64,000 nucleotides of DNA from JANNSX01 sp046348995 (GCA_046348995.1 JAXMDB010000001.1:310001-374000); one strand, 5' to 3'; shown: positions 44,299 through 53,629, numbered from the stretch's first letter. Numbers and translations: made by a program. Notes: generated from the letters alone by a model not told the origin.

Positions 44299-44499
44299 AT
44301 GAATTTTCATCCACGTATTTTTTCGGCCCTTGTCACGACACGCTTAGCCGCTATCTGCGTTAGAGCAGAGGAATTGCGCGAGCGGGGCCCCAGCCGTTAC
44401 AATGATGCTCACCAATTCGTGCCACGCTCACGGGCGGGCCGGCGCGTCGTATGTTCAAGCCTTCGAGGTTCGCAGTTGGTCGGCTCAAGAGACAAGGCG

Positions 44500-44838
44500 A
44501 TGCTGACGATGAGCAAGGGCCAAGGCCCCGGCGACGACACCGGCCGCAAGACCGACGTGGTCACGAAAACGCGCCCCAAGACTAAGAAGCCGTCGCTCTA
44601 CAAGGTCCTCCTTCTGAACGACGACTACACGCCGATGGAGTTCGTCATCTTCGTGCTCGAGCGGTTCTTCGCCAAGGGCCGCGAGGAGGCAACGCGCATC
44701 ATGTTGCACGTGCATCACAAGGGCGTCGGGGTCTGCGGCGTCTACACCTACGAGATCGCCGAGACCAAGGTCGCGCAGGTCGTCGACTTCGCGCGTCAGC
44801 ACCAGCACCCGCTGCAGTGCACGATGGAAAAGGAGTAG
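44500..44838 (+). CDS. clpS: ATP-dependent Clp protease adaptor
   Basis: A 112-residue ClpS. After a charged, flexible N terminus come the core segments YKVLLLNDDYTPMEFVI, VLERFF and ATRIMLHVHHKGVGVCGVYTYEIAETK. The acidic and methionine residues of the N-degron pocket are in NDDYTPMEF. ClpS delivers N-end-rule substrates to ClpA. It sits directly upstream of clpA (seven-base gap). The start is taken at ATG 44500; ATG 44509 is an alternative. Confidence 0.96.
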   Translation: MLTMSKGQGPGDDTGRKTDVVTKTRPKTKKPSLYKVLLLNDDYTPMEFVIFVLERFFAKGREEATRIMLHVHHKGVGVCGVYTYEIAETKVAQVVDFARQHQHPLQCTMEKE

Positions 44839-44845
44839 AGGGCCG

Positions 44846-47302
44846 ATGCCATCCTTATCGCCGAGCCTCGACGCCGCCATCCGCAAGGCGGTCGAGTACG
44901 CCACCGAGCGCAACCACGAGCTTGTGACGCTCGAGCATCTGCTGCTGGCGCTGCTCGATGATCGTGACGCGGCCGCCGTCATGCGCGCCTGCAATGTCGA
45001 CCTCGAGGAGTTGCGCGATCAGCTGCTCGACTACATCGACAACGAGCTCGAGAACCTGGTTGCCGCGACCGATGTCGAGGCGGCGCCCACGCATTCGTTC
45101 CAGCGTGTCGTCCAGCGGGCCCTCATTCACGTCCAGTCGTCCGGCCGCCAGGAGGTCACGGGCGCCAATGTGCTCGTCGCCCTGTTCACCGAGCGCGACA
45201 GCCACGCCGTCTACTTCCTGCAGCAGCAGGACATGTCGAAGCTTGACGCCGTGCAGTTCATCAGCCACGGCATCGCCAAGCGCGCCGGCATGTCGGAGCC
45301 GCGCTCGGTGCGTGGGTCCGAGAACGAGCAGACGGGCGAGGCCGCGGGCGAAAAGAAGCAAGGCGGCGATGCGCTCGCCAACTTCTGCGTCAACCTCAAT
45401 CAGAAGGCCAAGCAGGGCAAGATCGATCCCCTGATCGGCCGCGCGGCCGAGGTCAACCGCACGATCCAAGTGCTCTGCCGCCGGCAGAAGAACAATCCGC
45501 TGTACGTCGGCGATCCCGGTGTCGGCAAGACGGCGATCGCGGAAGGTCTTGCGCGCAAGATCACGCAAGGCGACGTGCCCGAGGTGTTGAAGAACGCCAC
45601 CGTCTTCGCGCTCGACATGGGCTCGCTGCTCGCCGGCACCCGCTATCGCGGCGATTTCGAGGAGCGGCTCAAGGCCGTGATGAAGGAGATCGAGAATTAT
45701 CCGGGCGCGATCCTCTTCATCGACGAGATCCATACCGTCATCGGGGCCGGCGCCACCTCGGGCGGCGCCATGGATGCCTCGAACCTTCTGAAGCCCGCGT
45801 TGCAGTCCGGCACGCTCAGGTGCATCGGCTCGACCACCTACAAGGAATACCGCCAGCACTTCGAGAAGGACCGCGCGCTCGTCCGCCGCTTCCAGAAGAT
45901 CGACGTGAAAGAGCCGACCGTCGAGGACACGATCGAGATCCTGAAGGGGCTGAAACCCTACTTCGAGGAGTTCCACAAGCTCGAATACTCCGATGACGCC
46001 ATCAAGTCGGCGGTCGAGTTGTCGGCCAAGTACATCCACGACCGCAAGCTGCCCGACAAGGCGATCGACGTGATCGACGAGACGGGCGCTTCTCAAATGC
46101 TGCTGCCCGAAGGTAAGCGCAAGAAGCTCATCACCAACGAGGAGATCGAGGCGACCGTCGCCACTATGGCGCGCATCCCGCCCAAGACGATTTCGAAGTC
46201 CGATGCCGAGGTGCTCGGCAATCTCGAGAAGGATCTGAAGCGTCTCGTGTTCGGCCAGAACAAGGCGATCGAGGCCTTGTCGGCGGCGATCAAGCTGTCG
46301 CGCGCGGGCCTGCGCGAGCCGGAAAAGCCGATCGGCTGCTATCTGTTCTCAGGTCCGACCGGCGTCGGCAAGACCGAGGTCGCCAAGCAGCTGGCCGCTC
46401 TCATGGGCGTCGAGCTGCTGCGCTTCGACATGTCCGAATACATGGAGAAGCACACCGTCTCGCGGCTCATCGGCGCGCCTCCGGGCTACGTCGGTTTCGA
46501 CCAGGGTGGCCTGCTCACCGACGGCATCGATCAGCATCCCCATTGCGTGCTGCTGCTCGACGAGATCGAGAAGGCGCATCCGGACCTGTTCAACATCCTG
46601 TTGCAGGTCATGGACCACGGCAAGCTCACCGACCACAACGGCAAGCAGGTCGACTTCCGCAACGTCATTCTCATCATGACGACGAATGCGGGCGCCTCCG
46701 ACATGGCGCGGCCGCCGATCGGCTTCAACCGCGCCAAGCGCGAGGGCGACGATACGGAGGCGATCAACCGCCTGTTCACGCCCGAGTTCCGCAACCGTCT
46801 CGATGCGGTCGTTTCGTTCGCGAGCCTGCCGCGCGAGGTCATCCATCGGGTGGTCGAGAAGTTCATCTTCCAGCTCGAAGGGTTGCTGTCAGATCGTGGC
46901 GTCACCATCGAGCTCACCGACGAGGCGACGGATTGGTTGGCCGAGCGCGGCTACGACGAGCGCTTCGGCGCCCGTCCGCTCGCCCGCGTCATCCAGGAGA
47001 GCATCAAGAAGCCGCTTGCCGACGAGGTGCTGTTCGGCCGGCTCGAGAAGGGCGGCACGGTCAGGGTCGTCGTCAACGAGAAGGACGGCGAGAAGGTGCT
47101 CGGCTTCGAGTTCCTGAAGGCGCCGGAGCCGGGCGACGCGGTGATGCCGCCCAAGAAGATCGTGCACAAGAAGGCGCGCGCGATCGAGGGCACGAAGCCG
47201 GGCTCACGCAAGGCGCTGCCCGGACCCGGGAAAGGCAAGCCGCCGAAGGGCGGTGGGTCCGTGCCGAGCGTGCCGAAGGCGCCGGCCAAGCAGGACGAGT
47301 AG
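44846..47302 (+). CDS. clpA: ATP-dependent Clp protease, ATP-binding subunit ClpA
   Basis: An 818-residue double-AAA+ unfoldase. The N domain (about 1-145) binds ClpS. The first nucleotide-binding module has Walker A GDPGVGKT near residue 225 and Walker B ILFIDEIHT. The second has GPTGVGKT near 507, LLLDEIEKAHPD, and the sensor region FNRAKREGDDTEAI. The alphaproteobacterial lysine/glycine/proline-rich C-terminal tail (about 775-818) is unusually long compared with E. coli ClpA (758 residues). It threads proteins into ClpP, which is not encoded here. Confidence 0.97.
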   Translation: MPSLSPSLDAAIRKAVEYATERNHELVTLEHLLLALLDDRDAAAVMRACNVDLEELRDQLLDYIDNELENLVAATDVEAAPTHSFQRVVQRALIHVQSSGRQEVTGANVLVALFTERDSHAVYFLQQQDMSKLDAVQFISHGIAKRAGMSEPRSVRGSENEQTGEAAGEKKQGGDALANFCVNLNQKAKQGKIDPLIGRAAEVNRTIQVLCRRQKNNPLYVGDPGVGKTAIAEGLARKITQGDVPEVLKNATVFALDMGSLLAGTRYRGDFEERLKAVMKEIENYPGAILFIDEIHTVIGAGATSGGAMDASNLLKPALQSGTLRCIGSTTYKEYRQHFEKDRALVRRFQKIDVKEPTVEDTIEILKGLKPYFEEFHKLEYSDDAIKSAVELSAKYIHDRKLPDKAIDVIDETGASQMLLPEGKRKKLITNEEIEATVATMARIPPKTISKSDAEVLGNLEKDLKRLVFGQNKAIEALSAAIKLSRAGLREPEKPIGCYLFSGPTGVGKTEVAKQLAALMGVELLRFDMSEYMEKHTVSRLIGAPPGYVGFDQGGLLTDGIDQHPHCVLLLDEIEKAHPDLFNILLQVMDHGKLTDHNGKQVDFRNVILIMTTNAGASDMARPPIGFNRAKREGDDTEAINRLFTPEFRNRLDAVVSFASLPREVIHRVVEKFIFQLEGLLSDRGVTIELTDEATDWLAERGYDERFGARPLARVIQESIKKPLADEVLFGRLEKGGTVRVVVNEKDGEKVLGFEFLKAPEPGDAVMPPKKIVHKKARAIEGTKPGSRKALPGPGKGKPPKGGGSVPSVPKAPAKQDE

Positions 47303-47314
47303 GCGCAACGCCAA

Positions 47315-48070
47315 ATGCCGGAGTCGGGGGAGGGGTGGCACGACAGGGTCGAGGTCGCCCCGTGCGGCTCGGCGCGCGCAGCGTTCGTTCGCGGCTTGCG
47401 CGAGTTTCCGATCGTACCGGGCACGATCCTGCTTTCGGCCGTCATGGGGTTCGGCGCGCTCGCGCGTGACTTGGGCCTCGACCTCGGCGTCGCGGTGTTC
47501 TCGACGGCCGCGATCTTCGCGCTTCCGGGCCAGGTGACGCTCTTCACCGAGCAGGCGCACGGCGCGACGCTGTTTGCGACGGCGCTCGCCGTGCTGCTGA
47601 CGGCGACGCGCCTCTTGCCGATGGCGGTGGTGCTTGCGCCCTATCTCCGAGGCTCGCGGTTGCCCAAGCCCTTGCTCGTCGTGGCGATCCATTTCTGCGC
47701 GGTGACCTTGTGGGTCACGGGCATGCGGCGGCTGCCCGAGATCGCGCCGGAGGACCGGCTGCCGTATTTCCTCGGCTCGGCTGTGCCGCTGTTCAGTCTG
47801 TCGCTGGTGACCACCGCGCTCGGCTTTCTAATCGCCGGCGAGGTGCCGGCGCTGATCGCCGCGTCGCTGTTTTTCCTGACGCCCATCTACTTCATCCTGT
47901 CGATGATCCAGTCGGCGCAGCGCTCGCCGGCCGACAAGCTCGCGATCGTGCTCGGTGTTCTGCTCGGCCCGATCTTCGCGACATTGACGCCAGGCTTCGA
48001 TCTGCTGCTCGCCGGCGTGGTCGGCGGGGCCGGCGCCTATGCCTTGGCGCGCCGGCGGTCCCCATCATGA
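47315..48070 (+). CDS. azlC: AzlC-family branched-chain amino acid exporter, large subunit
   Basis: A 251-residue membrane protein of the AzlC family with about six helices. Characteristic segments are AFVRGLREFPIVPGTILLSAVMGF, TRLLPMAVVLAPYLRG and LSLVTTALGFLIAGEVPALIAASLFFLTPIYF. Together with AzlD it exports leucine-type amino acids (as BrnFE/YgaZH). It ends with ATGA, which starts azlD. It follows clpA by 12 bases but its job is unrelated. Confidence 0.9.
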   Translation: MPESGEGWHDRVEVAPCGSARAAFVRGLREFPIVPGTILLSAVMGFGALARDLGLDLGVAVFSTAAIFALPGQVTLFTEQAHGATLFATALAVLLTATRLLPMAVVLAPYLRGSRLPKPLLVVAIHFCAVTLWVTGMRRLPEIAPEDRLPYFLGSAVPLFSLSLVTTALGFLIAGEVPALIAASLFFLTPIYFILSMIQSAQRSPADKLAIVLGVLLGPIFATLTPGFDLLLAGVVGGAGAYALARRRSPS

Positions 48071-48402
48071 GCGCGACGCTGTGGCCTTACCTCGTCGTGC
48101 TCGTCGCCGGGACATTGATGACCGAGCCTTGGCGCTGGGCCGGTCTCTTTCTCTCCCGCAACCTCGACGTCGAGAGCGAGGTCTTCAAGCTCGCACGCGC
48201 CGTCTCGACCGCGATCGTCTCGGCGCTGGTCGCCCGCCTCGTCGTGCTGCCGACGGGCGCGCTTGCCGACATCGATCTATGGGTGCGGATCGGCGCGTTC
48301 CTCGGTGGTATTGCGGTGTTTCTCGCAACGGGCTGGCGTCTGCTGCCCGGCGTCGGTGCGGGCGTGGCGCTGCTGCTGATCGGGGCGTGGCTGGTTGGAT
48401 AG
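48067..48402 (+). CDS. azlD: AzlD-family branched-chain amino acid exporter, small subunit
   Basis: A 111-residue protein with about four membrane helices (WPYLVVLVAGTLMT, AVSTAIVSALVARLVV, WVRIGAFLGGIAVFLAT, GAGVALLLIGAWLV), the AzlD pattern. The start overlaps the azlC stop by four bases, which fits the obligatory pairing of the two subunits. Confidence 0.87.
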   Translation: MSATLWPYLVVLVAGTLMTEPWRWAGLFLSRNLDVESEVFKLARAVSTAIVSALVARLVVLPTGALADIDLWVRIGAFLGGIAVFLATGWRLLPGVGAGVALLLIGAWLVG

Positions 48403-48482
48403 GCGGTAGGGTGGCCTGAGGGCGTGCCCGAAATCCGCCACGTGTGAGACATCGTGCCCGTGACTGTGGACGTCGTGGCCGC

Positions 48483-49031
48483 TCAACCCTCCCTACGCGT
48501 GTCGGTCGCCAGCCAGCCCTCGTAAGCAATGACGAGGCGGCCCCACGGGTCGTCGATGCGCATCCGAAACGTATAGCGCGTGCCCTCGGCCCCTTCGCGG
48601 ACATCGAGGCTCGGCCAAAGCCATCGTGGGGCAGGCAACCCCATCACGCGCAAGCCGACGAGATGCTGTGTGACGCCGGCCGCATCCGCTTCGAGGCGCG
48701 ATACCGCTGCCACTGGTCCCAACCGCTCGCGGATCGTCCCGTCAACCGGGCCGGGCTCGAGCGAGGTGACGAGCGGCCACCCGTCGAAGCTTCGCGACCA
48801 TTCTTCGCCGCGCGGCGTTGCACGCATGCGCACGTTGAGGCTTCGATCGCGACCGTCTGGGGGAAAGCGCATGACGAGCGCGGCCAGCCGCGCCAGGACC
48901 GTCGTGCCGCGCGCGACGGTCGAGCGCCCGTGCCACGTGCGGACGTCGCATACATCGTGGAGCACGACGATGGGCTGAGGCAGCGTGCGAAGTGCCGCCT
49001 CGCCCATGGCGCGGTGAAACAATGGCGTCAT
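48483..49031 (-). CDS. DUF4166 domain protein
   Basis: A 182-residue protein of the DUF4166 family: N-terminal FHRAMGEAALRTLP, the beta-rich middle (WHGRSTVARGTT, FDGWPLVTSLEPG) and the final GRLVIAYEGWL. The start is the ATG at 49031, overlapping the stop of the thiol-oxidoreductase-like gene by ATGA. These two domains are commonly neighbours and may act on a lipid or redox target; the biochemical role is unknown. Confidence 0.82.
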   Translation of the reverse strand: MTPLFHRAMGEAALRTLPQPIVVLHDVCDVRTWHGRSTVARGTTVLARLAALVMRFPPDGRDRSLNVRMRATPRGEEWSRSFDGWPLVTSLEPGPVDGTIRERLGPVAAVSRLEADAAGVTQHLVGLRVMGLPAPRWLWPSLDVREGAEGTRYTFRMRIDDPWGRLVIAYEGWLATDTRREG

Positions 49032-49510
49032 GCGATGAGCCGCTCGCCCCAATCGGGCGGTGGCACCAGGCACGTCTGGGTTTGTCCGAAGAGCCGGTAT
49101 CGATTGCGGGCGATGCGGTCATAGCACCAATCGCCGAGCCGGCCTGGCGGACGGGCCAGCGGTGCGACGAGCGGCCAGGGCATCGCGAGCCTCGGCAGAA
49201 TGCGCCGCAAAGCGTCGAGCTTGCCGTAGGTGCGGCCGTCCTCGACGAGCAGGTTCGTCTCGAAGTCATTGGGATCGAGACCGTAGTGACGGAAAAGCGC
49301 TTGACCAAATTCCGATTGTGCCGCCGCCAGCCGAAAGCGCGCCGACGGATCGCGCCGCACGACGAAGCGCGCGAAGCCCGTGCAGAGGACGCAAACGCCG
49401 TCGAAGACGATGATCGGCTTGTCGTCGGGAAGCCTGGCAAGTGCTGGATCGGCCCGGTAGCTGTACTCGGGGAATCGCGAGAGGCGGTCTTGCAGCCGCT
49501 CGTTCGCCAT
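49028..49510 (-). CDS. DCC1-like thiol-disulfide oxidoreductase (DUF393)
   Basis: A 160-residue protein with a thioredoxin-like start, IIVFDGVCVLC, whose Cys40-x-x-Cys43 is the redox motif. It also has the family's later segment RLAAAQSEFGQALFRHYGLD and C-terminal DWCYDRIARNRYRLFG. It would catalyse thiol-disulfide exchange. No signal peptide is seen. It is coupled to the DUF4166 gene and lies three bases from the aroC stop on the same strand. Confidence 0.87.
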   Translation of the reverse strand: MANERLQDRLSRFPEYSYRADPALARLPDDKPIIVFDGVCVLCTGFARFVVRRDPSARFRLAAAQSEFGQALFRHYGLDPNDFETNLLVEDGRTYGKLDALRRILPRLAMPWPLVAPLARPPGRLGDWCYDRIARNRYRLFGQTQTCLVPPPDWGERLIA

Positions 49511-49513
49511 TGG

Positions 49514-50602
49514 CTAGCTGCCGACTTGCGCCCGGTGCCGCAAGAACTGATCTGCCAGCACCAGTGCCATCATGGCTTCACCGACCGGCACCGCGCGGAT
49601 GCCGACGCAGGGGTCGTGGCGGCCGGTGGTCGAGATGTCGGTTTCCTTGCCCTCGGCATCGATGGTCTTGCGGGGGGTGAGGATCGACGACGTCGGCTTC
49701 ACCGCGAAGCGGCAGACGACCGCCTGTCCCGTCGAAATTCCGCCGAGCACGCCGCCGGCGTTGTTCGACAGGAACCGGGGCTTGCCGTCGTTGCCCATGC
49801 GGATCTCGTCGGCGTTGTCCTCGCCCGACAGCGCGGCGGACGCGAATCCCGCACCGATCTCGACGCCCTTGACCGCGTTGATGCTCATCATCGCGCTGGC
49901 AAGCTCCTGGTCGAGCTTGCTGTAGATCGGCGCACCCCAACCGGCGGGGACCCCTTCGGCCACGATCTCGACCACGGCGCCGGCGGAGGAGCCGCGCTTT
50001 CTCGTATCGTCGAGGAATTGGGTCCACAGCGGGACGATGCCCGGGTCGGGCGAGAAGAAGTCGTTTGATCCGACGACTGCCCAGTCGAAGCGCTTGCGAT
50101 CGATTTTGTGCGGCCCGATCTGGATCAGCGCGCCGCGAATGGTGACGCCCGCGATCACCTTGCGAGCGATGGCCCCGGCGGCAACCCGCATCGCCGTTTC
50201 ACGCGCCGACGAGCGCCCACCGCCGCGCGGATCGCGGATGCCGTATTTGGCCATGTAGGCGAAGTCGGCGTGACCGGGGCGGAATTTGTCGGCGATTTTG
50301 CCGTAGTCCTTCGAGCGCTGGTCGACGTTGCGGATGAGGAGCGAGATCGGCGTCCCCGTCGTTACCTGACGGCCCGACGCATCCGCATAAACACCCGAGA
50401 GAATCTCGACGGTGTCGGGCTCTTGCCGCTGGGTCGTGAAGCGCGACTGGCCCGGCCGGCGCCGGTCGAGATAGGGCTGGATGTCGGACGTATCGAGCGC
50501 AAGGCCCGGCGGGCAGCCATCGACCACGCAACCGATAGCGGGCCCGTGGCTCTCGCCCCAGGTGGTGACACGAAAGAGATGGCCGAAGGTGTTGTGAGAC
50601 AT
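49514..50602 (-). CDS. aroC: Chorismate synthase
   Basis: A 362-residue enzyme that turns 5-enolpyruvylshikimate-3-phosphate into chorismate, with reduced FMN as cofactor. All three family signatures are present: GHLFRVTTWGESHGPAIG near residue 7, RRGPGQSRFTT, then GGGRSSARETAMRVAAGAIA near 125 and RHDPCVGIRAVPVGEAM near 330. Length is normal. It has no obvious pathway partners nearby; a terminator separates it from the glutathione transferase gene upstream. Confidence 0.97.
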   Translation of the reverse strand: MSHNTFGHLFRVTTWGESHGPAIGCVVDGCPPGLALDTSDIQPYLDRRRPGQSRFTTQRQEPDTVEILSGVYADASGRQVTTGTPISLLIRNVDQRSKDYGKIADKFRPGHADFAYMAKYGIRDPRGGGRSSARETAMRVAAGAIARKVIAGVTIRGALIQIGPHKIDRKRFDWAVVGSNDFFSPDPGIVPLWTQFLDDTRKRGSSAGAVVEIVAEGVPAGWGAPIYSKLDQELASAMMSINAVKGVEIGAGFASAALSGEDNADEIRMGNDGKPRFLSNNAGGVLGGISTGQAVVCRFAVKPTSSILTPRKTIDAEGKETDISTTGRHDPCVGIRAVPVGEAMMALVLADQFLRHRAQVGS

Positions 50603-50669
50603 GGGGGAAGTATCGGCGTTTGCCCATGACGGTCAACCGCCGGGTCCAACCTATCCCTTACGAAAGCAA

Positions 50670-50700
50670 AAGGGTGCGGACGGCAATCGCCCGCACCCTT
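50670..50700 (-). terminator. Rho-independent terminator after the glutathione transferase gene
   Basis: On the minus strand ten paired bases (AAGGGTGCGG/CCGCACCCTT) around an 11-base loop are followed by TTTTGCTTT. It lies 83 bases after the transferase stop and before aroC. Confidence 0.78.
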
Positions 50701-50782
50701 CCGGTCCACGTTCCTTGAAGCCTCGACCCGCCGGCGCAGTGGTGGCCGCGTCTGTGGCGTGCGTCAGCCTGGAACGCGATCG

Positions 50783-51388
50783 CTACGCGAGGCCCTCGGC
50801 CTTCAGCGCCTCTTGCACCTTCGGCCGGCTGCCGACGCGGCCCAAATAGGCTTTCACGTTCGGGAAGGCCTCGACATCGACGCCGACCCACTTGCCCCAG
50901 CCGAGCACGGTGAACAGGTAGGCATCGACAACCGAAAACTCCTTGCCCATGATGAAGTCGTTCTTGCCGAGATGCTCGTCGAGATAGGCGAGGCGCTTGG
51001 CCAAGCCGTCCTTGACGATCTGCTTGGCTTCCGCCGGCATCTTGTCGTTGAACAGGCCGCCCATCGACTTGTGCATCTCGGAGGTGGTGAAGTTCAGCCA
51101 CTCCTGCAGCTTGTAGCGCTCGAGGCTGCCGTTTGCGGGGGCGAGCTTGGCGCCCGGCGCCTTGTCGGCGATGTACTGGACGATGGCCGGGCCCTCGGTC
51201 AGCACCTCACCCGAATCGAGCTGCAGCGCCGGGACATAGCCCTTGGGGTTGATCTTGCTGAAGTCGGCGCCCGACTTCGTCTTCTTCGTGCCGAGGTCGA
51301 CCTGCTCCATGTCGAAGGTCTGACCGGCCTCGCGGAGGACGATGTGGGGGGAAAGGGAGCAGGCGCCGGGGGAATAGTAGAGTTTCAT
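50783..51388 (-). CDS. Glutathione S-transferase
   Basis: A 201-residue transferase: thioredoxin-like N domain (MKLYYSPGACSLSPHIVLREAG, with the beta-class Tyr/Ser-Cys region near residue 10, and YVPALQLDSGEVLTEGPAI) and an all-helical C domain ending LGRVGSRPKVQEALKAEGL. It conjugates or reduces with glutathione. It is divergent from a MarR regulator, which probably controls it. Confidence 0.92.
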   Translation of the reverse strand: MKLYYSPGACSLSPHIVLREAGQTFDMEQVDLGTKKTKSGADFSKINPKGYVPALQLDSGEVLTEGPAIVQYIADKAPGAKLAPANGSLERYKLQEWLNFTTSEMHKSMGGLFNDKMPAEAKQIVKDGLAKRLAYLDEHLGKNDFIMGKEFSVVDAYLFTVLGWGKWVGVDVEAFPNVKAYLGRVGSRPKVQEALKAEGLA

Positions 51389-51536
51389 GGAGAGATCTCC
51401 GTATGTTGTCGGTTCGTTGAGGCAAGCACGTCCGGATCGTGACCTTGGCCGATGCTTTGGTGTATAAGGGTGAGGTCTTGGATCGGGGGGATGTCGGCCT
51501 TGAGGGCTTACATCACGCTTCCTACCGTGCTATGCA

Positions 51537-51546
51537 TGCAATTGCA
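51537..51546. promoter_or_regulatory. Palindrome TGCAATTGCA in the GST/marR gap
   Basis: A perfect 10-base palindrome 26 bases before the marR start. The half TGCAATT appears again across the marR start codon (51574-51580). Typical placing for a MarR operator that controls both divergent genes. Confidence 0.5.
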
Positions 51547-51572
51547 ATGATTTTATCGATCACAAGTCCGTC

Positions 51573-52046
51573 ATGCAATTAAAGCCGTCGGAAAATGCCG
51601 TGGGCGCCTGGGTCCAGCTCGTACGCACCGAGCAGACGATCCTGGCGCGCGTCGAGGCCGACCTGAAAGAGCAGGGGTTTCCGGCCCTCGAGTGGTACGA
51701 CGTGCTGCTCGAGCTCGATAACGCGCCGGATGGCCGCCTGCCGCAAGGAAACGTGCAATCCCGCGTGTTGCTCGCCCAGTACAACCTCTGCCGCCTCGTG
51801 GATCGCCTCGAGCGCGAAGGGCTGGTCAAGCGCCAGCCGTCGCCCGACGACGGCCGCTCTAACCTCCTCCTGATCACGGAGGAGGGGCGCAAGCTGCGCC
51901 GCACCATGTGGCCGGCCTATGCGGAGGCCATCCAGAGGCACCTGGGCTCGCGGCTCACCTGCGAGGAGGCGCGCCAGCTCGAAGCGCTGCTCGGCCGTCT
52001 CGTCCATCCCGAGACGGAGGCAGCCTCGTTGCCGCAACACAGGTAA
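51573..52046 (+). CDS. MarR-family transcriptional regulator
   Basis: A 157-residue winged-helix regulator. The DNA-binding part includes LLAQYNLCRLVDRLEREGLVKRQ and the wing PSPDDGRSNLLLITEEG with the conserved DxRxxx-type Asp-Gly-Arg. N- and C-terminal helices form the dimer. MarR proteins usually repress a divergent gene and respond to phenolic or thiol-reactive ligands; the divergent glutathione transferase is the obvious target. Confidence 0.93.
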   Translation: MQLKPSENAVGAWVQLVRTEQTILARVEADLKEQGFPALEWYDVLLELDNAPDGRLPQGNVQSRVLLAQYNLCRLVDRLEREGLVKRQPSPDDGRSNLLLITEEGRKLRRTMWPAYAEAIQRHLGSRLTCEEARQLEALLGRLVHPETEAASLPQHR

Positions 52047-52128
52047 GGCTTCGACGGGATTGACCTATCCGAGGTTTGGGGCCTTCTGGTAGACTGCGGT
52101 CGAGCAGGCGTAGCAGGAATTAGGACAC

Positions 52129-52932
52129 ATGACCGGACTGATGGCTGGCAAGCGCGGCCTCATCATGGGCGTCGCCAACAATCGATCGATCGCTTGGGGC
52201 ATCACGAAGGCTTGCCACGATCAGGGCGCCGAAATTGCCCTGACCTTCCAGGGGGAGGCCCTTGAGAAGCGGGTGCGCCCGCTCGCCGAGGAGATCGGCT
52301 CCAAGGTCGTGCTGCCGTGCGACGTGACCGACGACAGAAGCGTCGATGCCGTCTTCGCGGATCTGAAAGAGCGTTGGGGCTCGCTCGATTTCCTCGTCCA
52401 CGCCATCGCCTTCTCCGACAAGGCCGAGCTCGACGGACGCTATGTCGACACGACGGCCGACAACTTCAGCAAGACCATGCTGATCTCGTGCTTCTCCTTC
52501 ACCGCGCTCGCCAAGCGCGCCGAGAAGCTGATGACGAGCGGCGGCTCCATGCTGACGCTGACCTACTACGGCGCCGAGAAGGTCATGCCGCACTACAACG
52601 TCATGGGCGTCGCCAAGGCGGCGCTGGAAGCGAGCGTGCGCTATCTCGCGGCCGATTTGGGCAAGCAGAGCATCCGCGTCAATGCGATCTCGGCTGGGCC
52701 CATCAAGACGCTCGCCGCCTCCGGCATCTCGGACTTCCGCTACATCCTCAAGTGGAACGAGTACAACTCGGCACTCAGGCGGACCGTCACGATCGAGGAG
52801 GTGGGCGGCTCGGCGCTCTATCTCCTCTCCGACCTCGGCCGTGCCGTCACCGGCGAGGTCCACCACGTCGACGCGGGCTACCACGTCCAGGGCATGAAGA
52901 ACGAGGAAGCGCCGGATATTTCGGTTGTCTAG
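52129..52932 (+). CDS. fabI: Enoyl-[acyl-carrier-protein] reductase (NADH)
   Basis: A 267-residue FabI that reduces trans-2-enoyl-ACP in the last step of each fatty-acid elongation round. It shows the cofactor motif GVANNRSIAWGI near residue 14, CDVTD, the catalytic Tyr-x6-Tyr-x6-Lys-like segment (YYGAEKVMPHYNVMGVAKAAL) near 150, and RVNAISAGPIKTLAASGI. Length is normal. The following phosphatase gene starts within its last codons. Confidence 0.95.
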   Translation: MTGLMAGKRGLIMGVANNRSIAWGITKACHDQGAEIALTFQGEALEKRVRPLAEEIGSKVVLPCDVTDDRSVDAVFADLKERWGSLDFLVHAIAFSDKAELDGRYVDTTADNFSKTMLISCFSFTALAKRAEKLMTSGGSMLTLTYYGAEKVMPHYNVMGVAKAALEASVRYLAADLGKQSIRVNAISAGPIKTLAASGISDFRYILKWNEYNSALRRTVTIEEVGGSALYLLSDLGRAVTGEVHHVDAGYHVQGMKNEEAPDISVV

Positions 52933-53551
52933 CGCGGTGCCGGTGGACGTCTCTCGCCTGTCGCTTCCGGGCCTTCCCACCATCTATTTCCTCCGTCACG
53001 GCGAGACGGACTGGAACCGCGTCGGCCGCCTGCAGGGGCAAACCGAGATCTCCATCAACGCGACGGGCCGCGAGCAGGCGCTCCGCAACGGTCAATTGCT
53101 CGCCGAGATGGCGGACGAGATCGCCGGATGCGATTTCGTCGCGAGTCCGCTGCTGCGCACGCGCCAGACGATGGAGATCGTGCTCGGCGCGCTCGGGCGG
53201 CCCACCGACGCGTTCGCGACCGACGAGCGGCTCATGGAAATCCGCTTCGGGGCCTGGGAGAGCATGACCTGGAAGGAGCTCAAGGTCAGCGACCGGGCGG
53301 CCTACGATGCCCGCTACAAGGATCCCTGGAATGTCGCGGCGCCGGGCGGCGAGAGCTATGCCGAGCTTTCGGCGCGGACGCGGGATTGGCTCGCCTCCCT
53401 CACCCGGCCGACCGTCGCCGTATCGCATGGCGGCATCAGCCGCTGTCTGCGCGGCCTCGTGCTCGGGTTGCCTCCGGGCGAGGTGCCGCATCTGCCCGTG
53501 CCGCAGGACCGGATCATGCTCATCGACGACGGCGCAGTCGAGTGGCTGTGA
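52925..53551 (+). CDS. Histidine phosphatase family protein
   Basis: A 208-residue phosphoglycerate-mutase-like phosphatase with the LRHGETDWN motif (catalytic His25), RTRQTMEIVLG, the acid-base region MEIRFGAWESMTW and the second histidine in VAVSHGGISRCLRG. The start appears to be a TTG overlapping the fabI stop; later GTG codons are alternatives. The substrate is not evident. Confidence 0.9.
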   Translation: MSSAVPVDVSRLSLPGLPTIYFLRHGETDWNRVGRLQGQTEISINATGREQALRNGQLLAEMADEIAGCDFVASPLLRTRQTMEIVLGALGRPTDAFATDERLMEIRFGAWESMTWKELKVSDRAAYDARYKDPWNVAAPGGESYAELSARTRDWLASLTRPTVAVSHGGISRCLRGLVLGLPPGEVPHLPVPQDRIMLIDDGAVEWL

Positions 53552-53629
53552 AGCGGACGTGCTTGGCGCATCCGGAGCCTCACACTATCTTCTGTGATCG
53601 GCGCGTGCTTGGAAGCGGGACCAGCGGCA

